Part shown: piece by piece, positions 53,521 to 64,000 of the stretch
Layout: the number at the start of each line of letters is the position of its first letter
Numbering within the stretch: the first letter of the stretch is position 1
Source: Lophium mytilinum
Taxonomy: Eukaryota; Ascomycota; Dothideomycetes; Mytilinidiales; Mytilinidiaceae
Reading direction: 5' to 3'
NCBI GenBank assembly: GCA_010093605.1
Contig: MU004194.1
Span: 322,908-386,907, forward strand
Length of the DNA stretch: 64,000 bases
Position numbers and translations under genes: made by a program
The notes under the pieces: generated by a model
What the model was told of the DNA's origin: nothing
The model's input: the letters and a program-made list of their open reading frames with translations, nothing else
The model's database searches: none

Positions 53521-54680
53521 CTGACCTCAGGACCGTCTTGAGCGAGTTTCGACGTTTCATCGGTGTTCAAAGCTACGAGTGGGGATGGTATTACGATTCG
53601 GATTATACCCCGGCGTTCTTCTTCTTTTCGGATTCGGGGGTTGCATGGTATGAGGCGGAGTGCTGGTTTGCATTGGGAGGCGTATCTAGTAGATCCACAG
53701 GAAAGGGGAACGGTTGCGGGCGGTTTTTATTACTAGGTGGCATACTCTGCTGCCACTGTCTCGATATCACTGGGTGGTAGATCCATCGGAGTTTAGGACA
53801 TTACTGAGACTATATCGAATCCAAGTTTCTTCGTCACTCTATACCTTTTCCATCCATCATCTCAACACTGCATTTTATTTCTGATAGACAGCTGCAATGT
53901 TTTTGAACGCCTTCACCCCGCTCAAAATAACCCGAAGCCGACTCCAAAAGACGTTCAAGTCCCCAGACGAGAGATAAAGTGGCTTTTAGGAGTCTACGCG
54001 CCACTGCTTTGCCACTTCGAATGCCCCTATTGAGTCCTACAATCAAGACAGGATGTAGAAACTGGCTATCAAAAGCTCCTGATTTGTCGGCTATCCAACA
54101 TAGGTAACCTCTAACAGTGGTGTCTGGCTACCATTCGCACTCTAGTTTCAAGATATTTACGTCCGGGTGCCGAGAATTGCCGCTTTCGGACCGTCTAGGG
54201 CGATGGCGTGGGAAGCAGTGGCGCTCCTGGTCTCATACTTCTTAAGATTAGAGAGGTTGGAGTGAATGTAAAGCTCCGTAGGCTGTGAACTGGACTGCTG
54301 TTGTGGTGGTGTCGTCTTGGACCCTGATCTTCATGGAGCTGTAGTTGATGCCGGCGCCTGCGGCTTGTTCTTGTTAGCATCGTCCATGTGTCCTAGAGAT
54401 GAAAGGATTCCGGCTTTGGCTCCACATCCTCCCTTTCGTATACTTGAGGTTGAGGTCCTCCTTTAGTCGTGTGTTTCCGCTTCTTTGCAACTGTGTGTGG
54501 TCTTCCAATGCATTGCCTGAAGCACGCGCTTGGTGTAAAGTTCTCGACTCTTCGAGTAAAGCTGCCGTTTCTGCATATTCACAAGCTCTTCGAGGCCCTC
54601 TAAGGATTATAGTCCAGATCGTTTAATACCGAAGTCTCGGGTAGGTATAGTTCTCTTCAGACGCGAGTCAGACCCAAGCT
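53521..54680. other. Convergent intergenic region
   Basis: About 1.16 kb between the SPT20 3' end and the next minus-strand gene. No supported gene; only short frames in unrelated sequence. Confidence 0.4.
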
Positions 54681-55825
54681 TTATTCGTCGGCCCCCGTGA
54701 GTGTATACGAAGAGGATGGTCTTCGTGATGTCATATCTCCAGTATAATCCTGATATCCGCGGTGAAACTGATGCCCATCGTGTACGTTCGCGGTAGAATT
54801 AGGGCATTGCAAGAATTCATCATCGCACTCCTTGTATAGTGGCGCAGGAGTGGAACCATGTTGAAGCTCATCGTTGTTGGATTTCGTTGGTACGGCATGA
54901 GGCTTCTTGCCTTCTTGGACTGAAACGGCTTGAGGTTCGTTCGCCTGGAAGTTTGATGGAGCCCAGCGGTCGAAATTTCTCCGTCTCCTTGAGTGTTTTG
55001 AACTGTGGGTACCGTTCGATCTCAGTTGCGGAAGCTGTTCAGTGCTACTCATACGCTCTTCGTCCATTTCGGAAAATGCGGAGCGCTCAGAAATTGCCGA
55101 TAGATTCCTTTGATGCGTCGAACGAGACCTCATGAGCGCGTTCAAGGGTCCTTTATGGGGGTTGGAAGGGGTTCTGTCGCTTTTCAAATGGACACTGGAC
55201 ATGGAAATAGCGGAGTCAGGTCGACTTGTACTAGGTCTCGGCTTTCCAGAAAACACTACAGCGTCATCGCAGGCTTTTGTCAAAATGTCTGTGCTTTCTT
55301 GGCTCCGGAGGGTCGCCGCTTGATCGATTGGCGATTGACTGAGAAGAATTAGACATTAGTAGAGCTTAAAGTGATATGAAGAATTGGTACGTACAGCTGA
55401 GTCGCGCGGATGAAGACGCTGAGGGATTGTAGCTGACTGTCTAGTTGTCTCTGATGCTCCTTCACTGTTCCTTCATCCCACAGATGCTTCCGTTTTCTGC
55501 CAAACTTGAAGAGTTTAGGGGTGGAATTCGACATGGCTCGAGCAACTTGGTTCTGTATCGTCTCGATGACTAGGTCGCAGGCTTCCAAAGAAGATCGGAA
55601 TTGATTCTCTAATTCGAATGTCTTGACAGCGCCTTTCTCTAGCCGCTGACTCAATCGATTTATCATGGCCCGAATGTTACCCAGATGGCTGGTCAGTAAT
55701 GTGATGCCGACCTCGACATCAGCATAGCGTTTTTCTAGGTCTTTAAGATCGACAAGTATCCATCCGACCCGGTGAGCGATTGCAGTGCAGCCGCTGACGA
55801 GGCTCTTGATGGTTGTAGGGTCCAT
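54681..55825 (-). CDS. Fungal N-terminal-domain protein (hypothetical)
   Basis: Two exons (55825-55395 and 55338-54681) with a 56-bp intron give 362 residues. The opening MDPTTIKSLVSGCTAIAHRV followed by the helical LKDLEKRYADVEVGITLL and RRKRKHLWDEGTVKEHQRQL is the widespread fungal N-terminal domain of unknown function. It often precedes ankyrin repeats or NACHT-like modules and is thought to be a helical bundle. Here it is followed only by a polar, disordered tail (SRRPSSSYTLTGADE end), so this is a short stand-alone member. No signal peptide. The second exon restores RATQLQSPIDQAATLRSQES, typical of the family, which supports the splice. Confidence 0.7.
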
Positions 55826-56157
55826 GGTGATGATGATTAAATATTATGTGTTGATCAAAGTTGGTGGTGTACCTGAAAACCCAAGCTTGAAAGCGGGCGG
55901 CTGAAGTATTAATGGCCTGAACGCCAGTTTCCAAGGAGGACAAACCCTGGCATATGAGCTTGAAGGCACTCTAGGCCTGCGGATTGCAAAAGGCAATATT
56001 ATTGGTGGCGCCGTTGGGCGCTTCAGCTGGCAAGGGAGCCCTGGAGGGTGTTCGGCGTCGTCACATGATGACGAGATTGGGCGAATAGGGATGAGCGATT
56101 ATTTTGATTGGTTGCGCAAAATACGGTTCATTCTGCCGTCTAGTTTACCTAGTCTAC
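55826..56157. other. Short intergenic region
   Basis: 332 bp separating two leftward genes. A CAAT-like string near 55990 and an AT-rich tract are present. No gene. Confidence 0.4.
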
Positions 56158-57393
56158 CTATGGAATTGCATCAACCGAATTGATTTGCCGACTTGTGCTA
56201 GCATTAAGATGGTCTCTGCTCTTCTGGCTTTGCTGGTACACCGCCTTTCTTAATCTGTTGATGCTACCCAAAGGTCTGTGAGCAGCGAGACCACGCCAAG
56301 GACTCAAGGACATATGGTCCTCCCAAAAGACGCGTCGCGCTGGGGACAGTGGGTCCTGCGGCGGGAACTCGAGAATCCCGAGGGTTTGGTAAGGTGCTGT
56401 AGATTCTTGCCAGACTACGGACGCGTCTTCAGTTGGGTGGTGGGCAGGGTCGGTCCCAAGCTGGATCTAGGCTGCCGTCAGCGGCGCAACTAAAATCCAA
56501 ATCCAAGAATGAGTACCTTGAATTCATACTTCGCCCCTCTTTCCGTGAAGTATTCCCTCAACCATTCGCTGAGAATCTCTCGACTCTGGTTACTCTGTAC
56601 CTTCTCCGAACCCTTCTTGCTCATCTCGTCATCCGCTGGAAACAGTGCAATGTGGCCATAGTAATCCCCAAATCGGAAGGCGCTCTGTGTATAGAAGTTC
56701 ATTGAGATAATGTTGGTGTTCGGTAACATAGTGGGGGCAGTCTGCTTGAGAGCATCTGTTCTCAGCGCCGTTTTGGCCTGAAGAGTAACCGGATCGTCGA
56801 AATGTCTCTCTCTCAGCCTCATGATATCTAGGCAGGTATCAATATCCGTGAGCTCTATCATGGGCGCGTTGTTGAAGAAGAAATCCTGTGTAGTATCAGA
56901 TTCATTGGCCCCTTCGAGAGGCTCGCCATTAACTCCAAAGATTTTGAGTGAGAGACCTCGCGGCCCCGGAGACTGATCTGGTTGCAAAAACACTGGCTCG
57001 TTGGCGAAGCGACCAGCTACGTCGTAGACTCGGCCTGCCTCAGCGAAGATCCCTTGGCGAAGGTGGATCGGGAGGTCAGAATTCACTATCAACTTCCCTT
57101 TCACAATCCCTTGAGTTTTAACATGCGTGGCTCGGAATGCGTGGCGGTGCTAGAAGGGCTCAGACATGCTATGAGCCATTCTGATGAGAGGAACGGCGGA
57201 CCTGATCGAAGTTGTGCTTTTGCATATTTTTCATAATTTCTGCTATTTCTCTTGTCGTTTGCTCTTCTGTTGGTTTGACCTCTTCGACACCTGGAGCATC
57301 CCATCTCATATAGGCATCGTTTGGTGGAGCCGACGACACAGCTCGCTTTGCGGCCTGATAGCCTTCGCTGAGCTTGTTGGTAATGGAAGACAT
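56158..57393 (-). CDS. Catalase-like (heme-dependent catalase superfamily) protein
   Basis: Three exons (57393-57202, 57149-56517, 56466-56158) with introns of 52 and 50 bp give 377 residues. Reading frames alone miss the third exon. The catalase-fold signatures are present: FDQHRHAFRATHVKTQGIVK, in which the His after Thr occupies the distal heme position, DLPIHLRQGIFAEAGRVYDV, RGLSLKIFGVNGE, TQDFFFNNAPMIELTDIDTC, and RFGDYYGHIALFPAD. The third exon supplies ILEFPPQDPLSPARRVFWED followed by HMSLSPWRGLAAHRPLGSIN, the family's conserved end. It belongs with small catalase-related proteins rather than full catalases; activity on peroxide or lipid peroxide is possible but not shown. An in-frame Met at 57495 would add 34 residues of leader-like sequence. 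Divergent from the OGFr gene. Confidence 0.8.
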
Positions 57394-58032
57394 GTTGCGA
57401 TGATGCTTGAGATCTTTCACGGCGCATAGAGAAGATATATTGAGAGCGAAACAAACATTACACGTACTCAGCTCAACATCCGAGGAGGCTTTCATTTATA
57501 GACGTCATCCCTTGTTCAACGAAGCACTAGTGGGCGGATAAGGCCGGCATCGGTAATCTAGACGGTGTGTGCAAGTGATACATGGTCTTAAGCCAAAGCT
57601 TAAGAGTATTTTCAAGATTTCGAAGGTATACGGAAAGAGATGGAAGCTATGCTGGAGGTGTTGCAAAGAGGGAGGTCAGCCCTAGCGGCTTGGCCTTGAC
57701 CTGCAGGGGTTTATTCTGCTTTCCACCACACACCCACGTGTTCGTCAACATCACGAAGTACTCCAACTCTATATCACCCTCAGGTACGGCTTTCTCATAG
57801 CGTCTTGGTCGTATCGTGGCATTTTTATGAATCTGTACGCGAGGGCTTGCACAGAGCGATCAGGCTCAGAATCAGCCTTGCAGCTGCCTAATCACTAGTT
57901 CTACAGCCTGGCGGGCATCTCAGTGATCGTCCCGCGTCTTTCCTGTACTTCTATTGCTGTCAATTCACCTCAAAGACATTCACTTCGTGCGCTTTACCTT
58001 CGCTTCTCTTTCCCTTCCCTCGAACTTCCCTG
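57394..58032. promoter_or_regulatory. Divergent promoter, catalase-like / OGFr-domain gene
   Basis: About 640 bp containing CACGTG at 57735-57740 and pyrimidine-rich leaders on both sides. No gene. Confidence 0.35.
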
Positions 58033-59421
58033 ATGGACCGCACAGACCGCACTTTTCGGGACAGCGTACGTCAATTGATAAAGCGCCAACGCACCTCCAA
58101 GTCCGCAAAGCCAGGCTCTGTTCCTTCACAACCATACTCCACCACCACCGCATCGGAAATCCCTGGCCCATTTCACCCCAGACCCAGAAGAACCCCCGAT
58201 AGCGATTCTGAAGACATGGGTGGGACCGAGTCCAAGAAGGGCGGCGACGCACCTAAAGTCCCCCTGTTAATCCGCTTCTTCGATCCGGAAATCCACTCTC
58301 CTGACGCACGAGGTCGGACACTCGACGACATCATTGAGCACGGCGACAATTGGTTTGAACAGTGTCACGACTATGTCCAGATGTTGTTCCCGCTTCCCGA
58401 AGGCTCGCCATTTAACTTCGCAGCCCCAGTCATCACGCGAGCTGTGTTTGACGCGTTTAGAGCGAGACCGGAACTACAAGCTGAGCTCAGGAGGGCCTGG
58501 GTCCGGATGATGAAGTTCTACGGCTTCGATGTTGTTCAAGAGGCCGCTGAGGAAGGCAAGAGCAAGGAAGAAGCCGACAGTGAGGTCGAGGCTGAGGCTG
58601 AGGCTGGAGCGGAGTCCAAGGCTGGCACCCCGAGCATTGAAGAAGCCAACGTTTCTAAGCACGACGGACAAGCTCAAGAGACGAAGGAATCCCCGGACGC
58701 TGTCCAGTCGAACGAGATCACCGCTACTGAACCTGCTATGATTGAAAGCGGCACTGAAGTCGCCATTCCAGCCCCAGAGAAGCGAATCAAACTTGTTCCA
58801 GCGTCCAATCATCTGAAGGCGTTCCAGAACTGGGTTACTCGCTTCGATCACAACCATCTCCGCATCACTCGCGTCCTGCGTTCTCTGCGCGTCCTCGGCC
58901 TTCAAGAAGAATGCGATGTCTACTTCAGCATGCTCGTCACGGTCTATGAACAGTACGGGCGTATCAATGAGCGCAGTCTGATCTACTGGAAGCGCGCTGT
59001 TGAGCGGCCGCTCTGGATTGCGCCGGATGATGACAAGGTGCCTTGGCTCAGGGTGGCGTGTAAAGAATTAGAAGAGGCGAAAGAGCTGGCCGAGAAAAAG
59101 AGCAAGGAGGTCGCTGAGAAGGACGCCGTGGATGGGCACGTGGACGGAGCAACTGATGGGAAGCCCCCTTCATACAACGCTTCAGCGACGACGCCATGTA
59201 AACCAGAATCGGCCCAGAGCGAATTTATTGAGGAAGCTAAGGATGACTTCCTGGTAGAAGCTGACAAGGCACCTAAGAAAAGCGAAGAGACCACCAGATC
59301 CCCAGAAGATGGAAAGTGGGAGAACGTTCAGAAGGGCGATACGGATAAGTGGGACACGATTGGCAAGACAGATGGAGAGAGGGAGAAGTGGAGCCGCGTT
59401 GAAGGCTCTACCACAAGCTGA
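58033..59421 (+). CDS. OGFr-domain protein
   Basis: A single-exon 462-residue protein. Residues about 78-165 (LLIRFFDPEIHSPDARGRTL, then HGDNWFEQCHDYVQMLFPLP and EGSPFNFAAPVITRAVFDAF) and a second part at about 256-330 (LVPASNHLKAFQNWVTRFDH, LITRVLRSLRVLGL, YFSMLVTVYEQYG) match the opioid growth factor receptor conserved region, split here by an acidic insert (about 175-250). The C-terminus is charged with KWENVQKG-like repeats (PEDGKWENVQKGDTDKWDTI). In animals the domain is in a growth-regulating receptor; fungal members are uncharacterised and clearly not opioid receptors. No membrane segment or signal is seen. A later Met at residue 63 is also possible. Confidence 0.8.
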   Translation: MDRTDRTFRDSVRQLIKRQRTSKSAKPGSVPSQPYSTTTASEIPGPFHPRPRRTPDSDSEDMGGTESKKGGDAPKVPLLIRFFDPEIHSPDARGRTLDDIIEHGDNWFEQCHDYVQMLFPLPEGSPFNFAAPVITRAVFDAFRARPELQAELRRAWVRMMKFYGFDVVQEAAEEGKSKEEADSEVEAEAEAGAESKAGTPSIEEANVSKHDGQAQETKESPDAVQSNEITATEPAMIESGTEVAIPAPEKRIKLVPASNHLKAFQNWVTRFDHNHLRITRVLRSLRVLGLQEECDVYFSMLVTVYEQYGRINERSLIYWKRAVERPLWIAPDDDKVPWLRVACKELEEAKELAEKKSKEVAEKDAVDGHVDGATDGKPPSYNASATTPCKPESAQSEFIEEAKDDFLVEADKAPKKSEETTRSPEDGKWENVQKGDTDKWDTIGKTDGEREKWSRVEGSTTS

Positions 59422-60191
59422 GCTGGCTCATGGTGGGTAGTAGCGGCCTCCTTTCTCTGCGCTGGGTGTGCATACATACACCCTTCAGAATAGACGTGCT
59501 TGGATGGTTCCGTGTGCAGTATGGGCTTTCTTAGACGGCTTATAATGATTCAGTACCCTTCATATTTGGCTATATACGCTGCTGTGATGAGTCTACGATG
59601 CTGCTCTGATACTGCTTGCATAACTCCAATTGATGAGCTTCTGGAGCGACAGGCGGTATGCCTAGTCTGAGCACACCCCTCCTGCCACCGCCTGCGATAG
59701 CCCAGGGCAATATCAGGGTTGCCAACATGACAGGCCTGCAAATCCTTCGAATTAGAGTCCGTCGAGTGATCATCCTTTGGTTTGGAAATATACTAATGAA
59801 GCATTCTAATCGTCCAGGGAAAGCCAAGACACTACTTACGCGTCAAAGTCAATGCAAGAAGTCCGGCGATAGTTCCCCTCGAGCTTGGAGACGAGCAGTT
59901 CTCGTAGAACGCGTGGAAGTCTGCGCCTTTGTCGTCGTCAACTCTTGTCGTGAGCTATGGTAGTTCGGGGGGCTGTGTCTCTAACTCCAGCCGCGCCGTG
60001 CACCCCTCCAAGATCCACACCACGTACTCGGCGGCACGCCAGGACGACCCCGATATAAACATCGTTTCATCTCTGCTACCTCGAGACAGCTCCGACGACC
60101 ACGCCCGCTGGCCTGAGGACACTGCTGTCACGTCGTCTTTCAGTACACCGCATCACCGCCGCATCCCCGATACTCTCACTAGGCTACCACC
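59422..60191. other. Intergenic, OGFr to Lsb5-like gene
   Basis: About 770 bp of 3' flank and promoter. Frames here are short and overlap. No gene. Confidence 0.4.
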
Positions 60192-61997
60192 ATGGTTCTC
60201 AAACGCTTCCAGAGCATGCTAAACAAGCGCCCGGGTAAGCTACGTATGGTGTCTTTCCTGGCAAAAGGACTGACATTGTGACTCAGGCGGCGCCCCGGAC
60301 GACAGCCTTGCATCCGACTCAGATACACCAGAAGCAAATGCAGCGCGAGGCGTGGTATGGAGCTCTCTGCACATCACAAGCAGTATACGAATGCTGATAT
60401 ACTGTGCCGCAGCGATTGTTCTGCGAGTCTGGATCCGCGAACACAGTGAGTACCGTATGACTTCTATAAAATCTACAACCAGCTAAATATAAAGGGTCAG
60501 GGAGAAGAGGTCCTGCACCTTCCCATCATCGTCGAATCCGCCGTCGCGAGCCCCAATGCCGCCGCCGCAGCCTGTTCCCAGATCAAGAAGTTCCTTTCCA
60601 AGGAGAACTACACGCGTCCGCATGTCCAGTACAATGCCATTATGCTCATCCGGATTCTGGCCGACAATCCGGGCCAGTCCTTCACCAAGAACATGGACAA
60701 GAGCTTCGCCGACACCATAAAGCACCTTCTACGCAATGGCCGGGACCCCAGCGTGGGCCAGATAGTCCGCGAGACACTGGACGCTCTCGAACGGGACAAG
60801 GCCTACGACACAAATCTGAATGCTCTCTTTGCGATGTGGAGGAAGGAGAAGGGCCTCATGGCCAGCGCAGGCCACCCCACACAGTCGTTTGGACCTCGGA
60901 CTCTGAACGCTCCTGCGTGGAATGGTGGCGGTGCACCACCTGGAGTCCAGTCTGAATCCTATGGCCGTAATACGAGGCCAGAACGTGCTCTTCCCCCGCC
61001 TACCGAACTCTCTGCTCGTGTCGAAGAAGCCCGCACATCAGCTAAACTCCTCCTTCAACTCGTCCAGTCCACTCCGCCCAATGAACTACTTGGGAACGAG
61101 CTCGTCAAGGAGTTTGCTGATCGCTGTCTAGCCGCTCAGAGGAGCATACAAAACTACATCAACTGCGACAATCCGCCTCCGGACGATGACACCATGCTTA
61201 CTCTCATCGAAACCAACGAGCAGCTCTCTCTCGCAGCTTCCAAGCACCAACGCGCAGTGCTCCAAGCCCGAAAGACTCTCGGACCCTCTCCAGTTCCTAC
61301 TCCTCCAATTTCAACAGCCATGAACGACTACCCGCTCCCCCCAATCCCCCAATCAAGCGCCCCACAACTACCACCCCTCACGCAAACCAATTCGATGAGC
61401 CCCCGCGAGTCGAACCCCATGTCTGCATACACCGCTCCATCTCCTGTCCCGCTCGCCCTCCAAGCCGCTCCCCACCGCACACGGACGGCCTCACCAACTT
61501 CTAACTATCCGGACGACCCCTTCTCAGACCACGGCTCTAACGCCTACGACCATCCCGCTCCGCCTAACAACGCGCCTCCACCACCGCCGCCGCCTCGTGA
61601 AGCCATCCGCCGCCTCAGTGAGCGCGAGCAGGACTTCCACAACAGTGCCGGCCTCGGCATAGGCACCTCCGGTTCGCCAAATAACTACCACCCGGGCTAC
61701 GCGACCACTCCCAGCTATCTGCAGCGTCAGGAGAGCGCGGGCAACAACGTGACGATGCATGGCGGCGCTTCGCCACCAAACGGAGGCTTGGGCATGCGTG
61801 GCGGGCGGATGACGGAAGAGGAGGAGTACGCGCGGGACTACCCCATTGGCGGTGCGCTGCAGGGGCAGAGAGAGCAGGAGGCGTGGAACAGTGAGCCGCG
61901 GACGCCGGAGCAGGGGGGACGGAGGCCGGTGGGAAGGCGGGAGAGCGAGGATGTGAGTCCAGTTGCGGAGAGAGGACAGGTCTCGTATAGGTACTAG
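60192..61997 (+). CDS. VHS/GAT-domain protein (Lsb5-like)
   Basis: Four exons (60192-60234, 60287-60354, 60413-60445, 60495-61997), two of them under 70 bp and one only 33 bp, give 548 residues. The N-terminal VHS-type helical domain follows MVLKRFQSMLNKRPG: EEVLHLPIIVESAVASPNAA, NYTRPHVQYNAIMLIRILAD and TIKHLLRNGRDPSVGQIVRE. A GAT-like helical bundle follows (about 195-300): VEEARTSAKLLLQLVQSTPP, EFADRCLAAQRSIQNYINCD and LTLIETNEQLSLAASKHQRA. The rest is Pro/Ser-rich with NNAPPPPPPPREAIRRLSER and an Arg/Glu-rich end. VHS-GAT proteins bind ubiquitin and cargo at endosomes or endocytic sites; yeast Lsb5 links Las17 and ubiquitin. The small exons are supported by unbroken phase and by the ARGVRLFCESGSANTGQGEE continuity. 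Confidence 0.78.
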
Positions 61998-64000
61998 TTC
62001 CGACGATGATCACGGTCCGCTAGAATGGGGTTTGAGCGATATGCTTCAGGTGTGAATGGGGTTTCTTGTGATGGGTGCCTTTTGAGGGTTTTGCTTTGGG
62101 CGACGGCGATATACCACGGTCGTTTGGAATGCATCCTTTAGCGTTTTCAAGGGAGGTGTTGGAGTCATCTGCGTGCTGCGTGCTGCGTACTGCTTGCTGT
62201 TGTGACTGTTGGGGTGAGGATAGGAGTGAGCGCGACTCAAGGCTAAGATCAGGTAGGGACGGCAAGCTTCATTTCCATATCACATCACAGTGCAGTAGCA
62301 ATCAAGTCATTCAGAAGATCATCAAAATTTTAAATCATGTCATTGAAACAGGCAAACACTATCTACTCAGAGCCCCCAGAACCCCACTGAATCTGAAAAA
62401 TCTGTCGGCACACCTCAGAAATCTTTGCTCTCACCCCTAGGCCTTGGATTCGAACCAGTCACCATGATAGGGGCGGGACACCGCACATGAGCTCGGAATC
62501 TTTGGTGCGTCTGTGGAATTCAATCTTAGCAAGCCCGGATGGGCATATGCTTTGCCAACCGTGTGCAGGCTCCCTGGGCAATGCAATGAAGGATGCAAGG
62601 CAGCCCGCAGGCCAGGAGGATGCGGTTGGGTCGTGTACAAGCTGGCAGAACTTCGACGGGACGCAGTCGAGCCAAGAGCAATAAAACATCGACGGGAGAC
62701 AATGAACGTGCAGGTAAGGACCCGCAATCCGCAACCTAGGACTTGTTAGTGAGGAAGAGGTGAAGAGGAGGGAAGAGACTTACTGGACAATGAGCACCGG
62801 TCGACAACTTGCAGGTGGTGCCAGATCATCCCTCCATAAAGACAACTCGCACAGGACGTGGTCAACTCTTGCTAGGGCCAAAGAAGACGAGGAGAGAAAG
62901 AGGTTCGGAGGGCGGGCGGCCTTATATAGCTGGAGAAAGTGAGAGGGAAATTGCGCGCTAAGCCGGATTGGGACGCCTCCAGCGGCCAGTTGTGAGCCAG
63001 TTATGACGTAGATTGTGTCGGCCAGTTTCCACGACATTCCACAGGAGGCCAGGCACCAGTGCGGTGACTGGGAAGAAATTCTGGTGGCGCTCGTGGACTG
63101 GGGAGGGTCGCCTGGGGATCGTCACGTGATAAAACGCTGGAACTACTCGGGGGAGGTCAATGCCCCAGCACAAACACATGAACGACAAACTACTATGGCG
63201 CGCATCTTGAATTGGGTAGAAATGAGTTGGGATACACGACGAAGTTGCTGTTGGTTTCGCTGTAACACCCAAGGCCACTGACGGCCGCTGCGCAGCTTCA
63301 TTCACTCACACTGTGTTCAGAGACATGGAATGAACGTCAAGGCAGGAAATGTACGCAAGCAGATTGAGCTCATAGTATCTCAGCACCATTGAAGTCCTCA
63401 AGAAGTATGCTCAATAGTTGTTGAGTTTGACGTTAACAACAGGCTGCAGGAGCACTCCTCGATTCGTCCCCATAACAGTACGGTCTCTCAAGGATCTTAC
63501 TCTCTTTCTATATCTCTCCTCCTGAAAAAGCACGCACTTGCCTAGTTCAGCTTGAGGTTTTCTAGTACATTGTTAGAACTTTCAAGGCGATAAGTTTGGC
63601 AAGCATCTCAGATGGTGTTGGACTACCACCTTTTCTTTAGGGAAGGCTGAGTGGGACGACCGTCTCCAGATCTGATCCCAGAACAGCACCTATATGCATG
63701 GTTTATGCGCTCTCTAAGACTGTGCCCATTTTCTTAGCACTACTTCGGGTCTTTCAAGCTCTGGCTGCTTCAGACCGCAAGCAGTGCTACTTCCACGTCG
63801 CTCTGAAGACGACGAGGTTCATTGAGTGTCGTCTGAGCTAGACTCATTAACTCAACGCTTAATCCAAATCAAGTCTCCAAGTTGCTCTCATGTCCTACAC
63901 GCAGCGGCCAAAAGGCATTAGTGGACCTTGATCCTTTGATAATGCATGCTTGAGACTCGGCGTTCACTTTAGCTTCCTGATTCGTGACTTCAACCAGCAG
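61998..64000. other. 3' flank and gene-free end of window
   Basis: 2 kb without a supported gene. It includes GTGCTGCGTGCTGCGTACTGC (three imperfect GTGCTGC copies at about 62172-62192) and the palindrome TCACGTGA at 63122-63129. A TTCGAACC string near 62450 recalls a tRNA T-loop but has no cloverleaf. Confidence 0.4.

Noticed and set aside
62440-62485. tRNA-like T-loop string (TTCGAACC on plus, GGTTCGAATCC on minus)
   Set aside because: No matching T-stem, acceptor stem or D-arm on either strand; the surrounding sequence only forms a short GCCCCT/AGGGGT hairpin.

Overview
This window is nuclear DNA of a filamentous ascomycete (Pezizomycotina; a dothideomycete would fit, but the class cannot be fixed from the sequence). 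The evidence is many short GT-AG introns (mostly about 48-60 bp), fungal-specific families (Pex22-like peroxin, Spt20, OGFr-domain protein, fungal N-terminal-domain protein, class II cAMP phosphodiesterase), long serine- or glutamine-rich proteins, and no operons. I reconstructed the splice sites by hand from GT/AG signals, phase and protein continuity, so exon borders are predictions.

Region 1-10 kb is accessory-like. It holds the end of an F-box/LRR-like protein, a dual-specificity phosphatase, a pyrimidine-rich degenerate tandem repeat, an AT-rich stretch that may be a decayed element, and an array of three tandem paralogous Cys/His-rich proteins of unknown function that share a recognisable promoter block. 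A DUF7730/2EXR-type protein and a divergent EBP-type sterol isomerase follow. Region 10.7-16.4 kb is one very large Dbl-homology-like (RhoGEF) gene.

Region 16.4-28.4 kb is gene-poor. It contains four promoter-like modules, each a CACGTG box upstream of a TATA box (three with a CACGTGA-N3/4-TCACG dyad), pointing at very small ORFs or non-coding transcripts. It also holds one Gln/Ser-rich gene resembling proteins annotated as RfeG, preceded by about 4.3 kb of GC-rich sequence with no recognisable gene.

Region 28.4-62 kb is housekeeping, dense and well conserved: mitochondrial ribosomal protein uS9, eEF1B gamma, low-affinity cAMP phosphodiesterase, a PPR protein, a histidine acid phosphatase with a 13-nt microexon carrying the catalytic RHG, a large conserved unknown protein, a zinc alcohol dehydrogenase, a Pex22-like peroxin, a small Cys-rich protein, SAGA subunit Spt20, a fungal N-terminal-domain protein, a catalase-like protein, an OGFr-domain protein and an Lsb5-like VHS/GAT protein. 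The last 2 kb shows no gene. No tRNA, rRNA, CRISPR or intact transposon was found.

The best candidates for something undescribed are the three-gene Cys/His array with its duplicated promoter, and the cluster of dyad/TATA modules at 17.1-18.9 kb.
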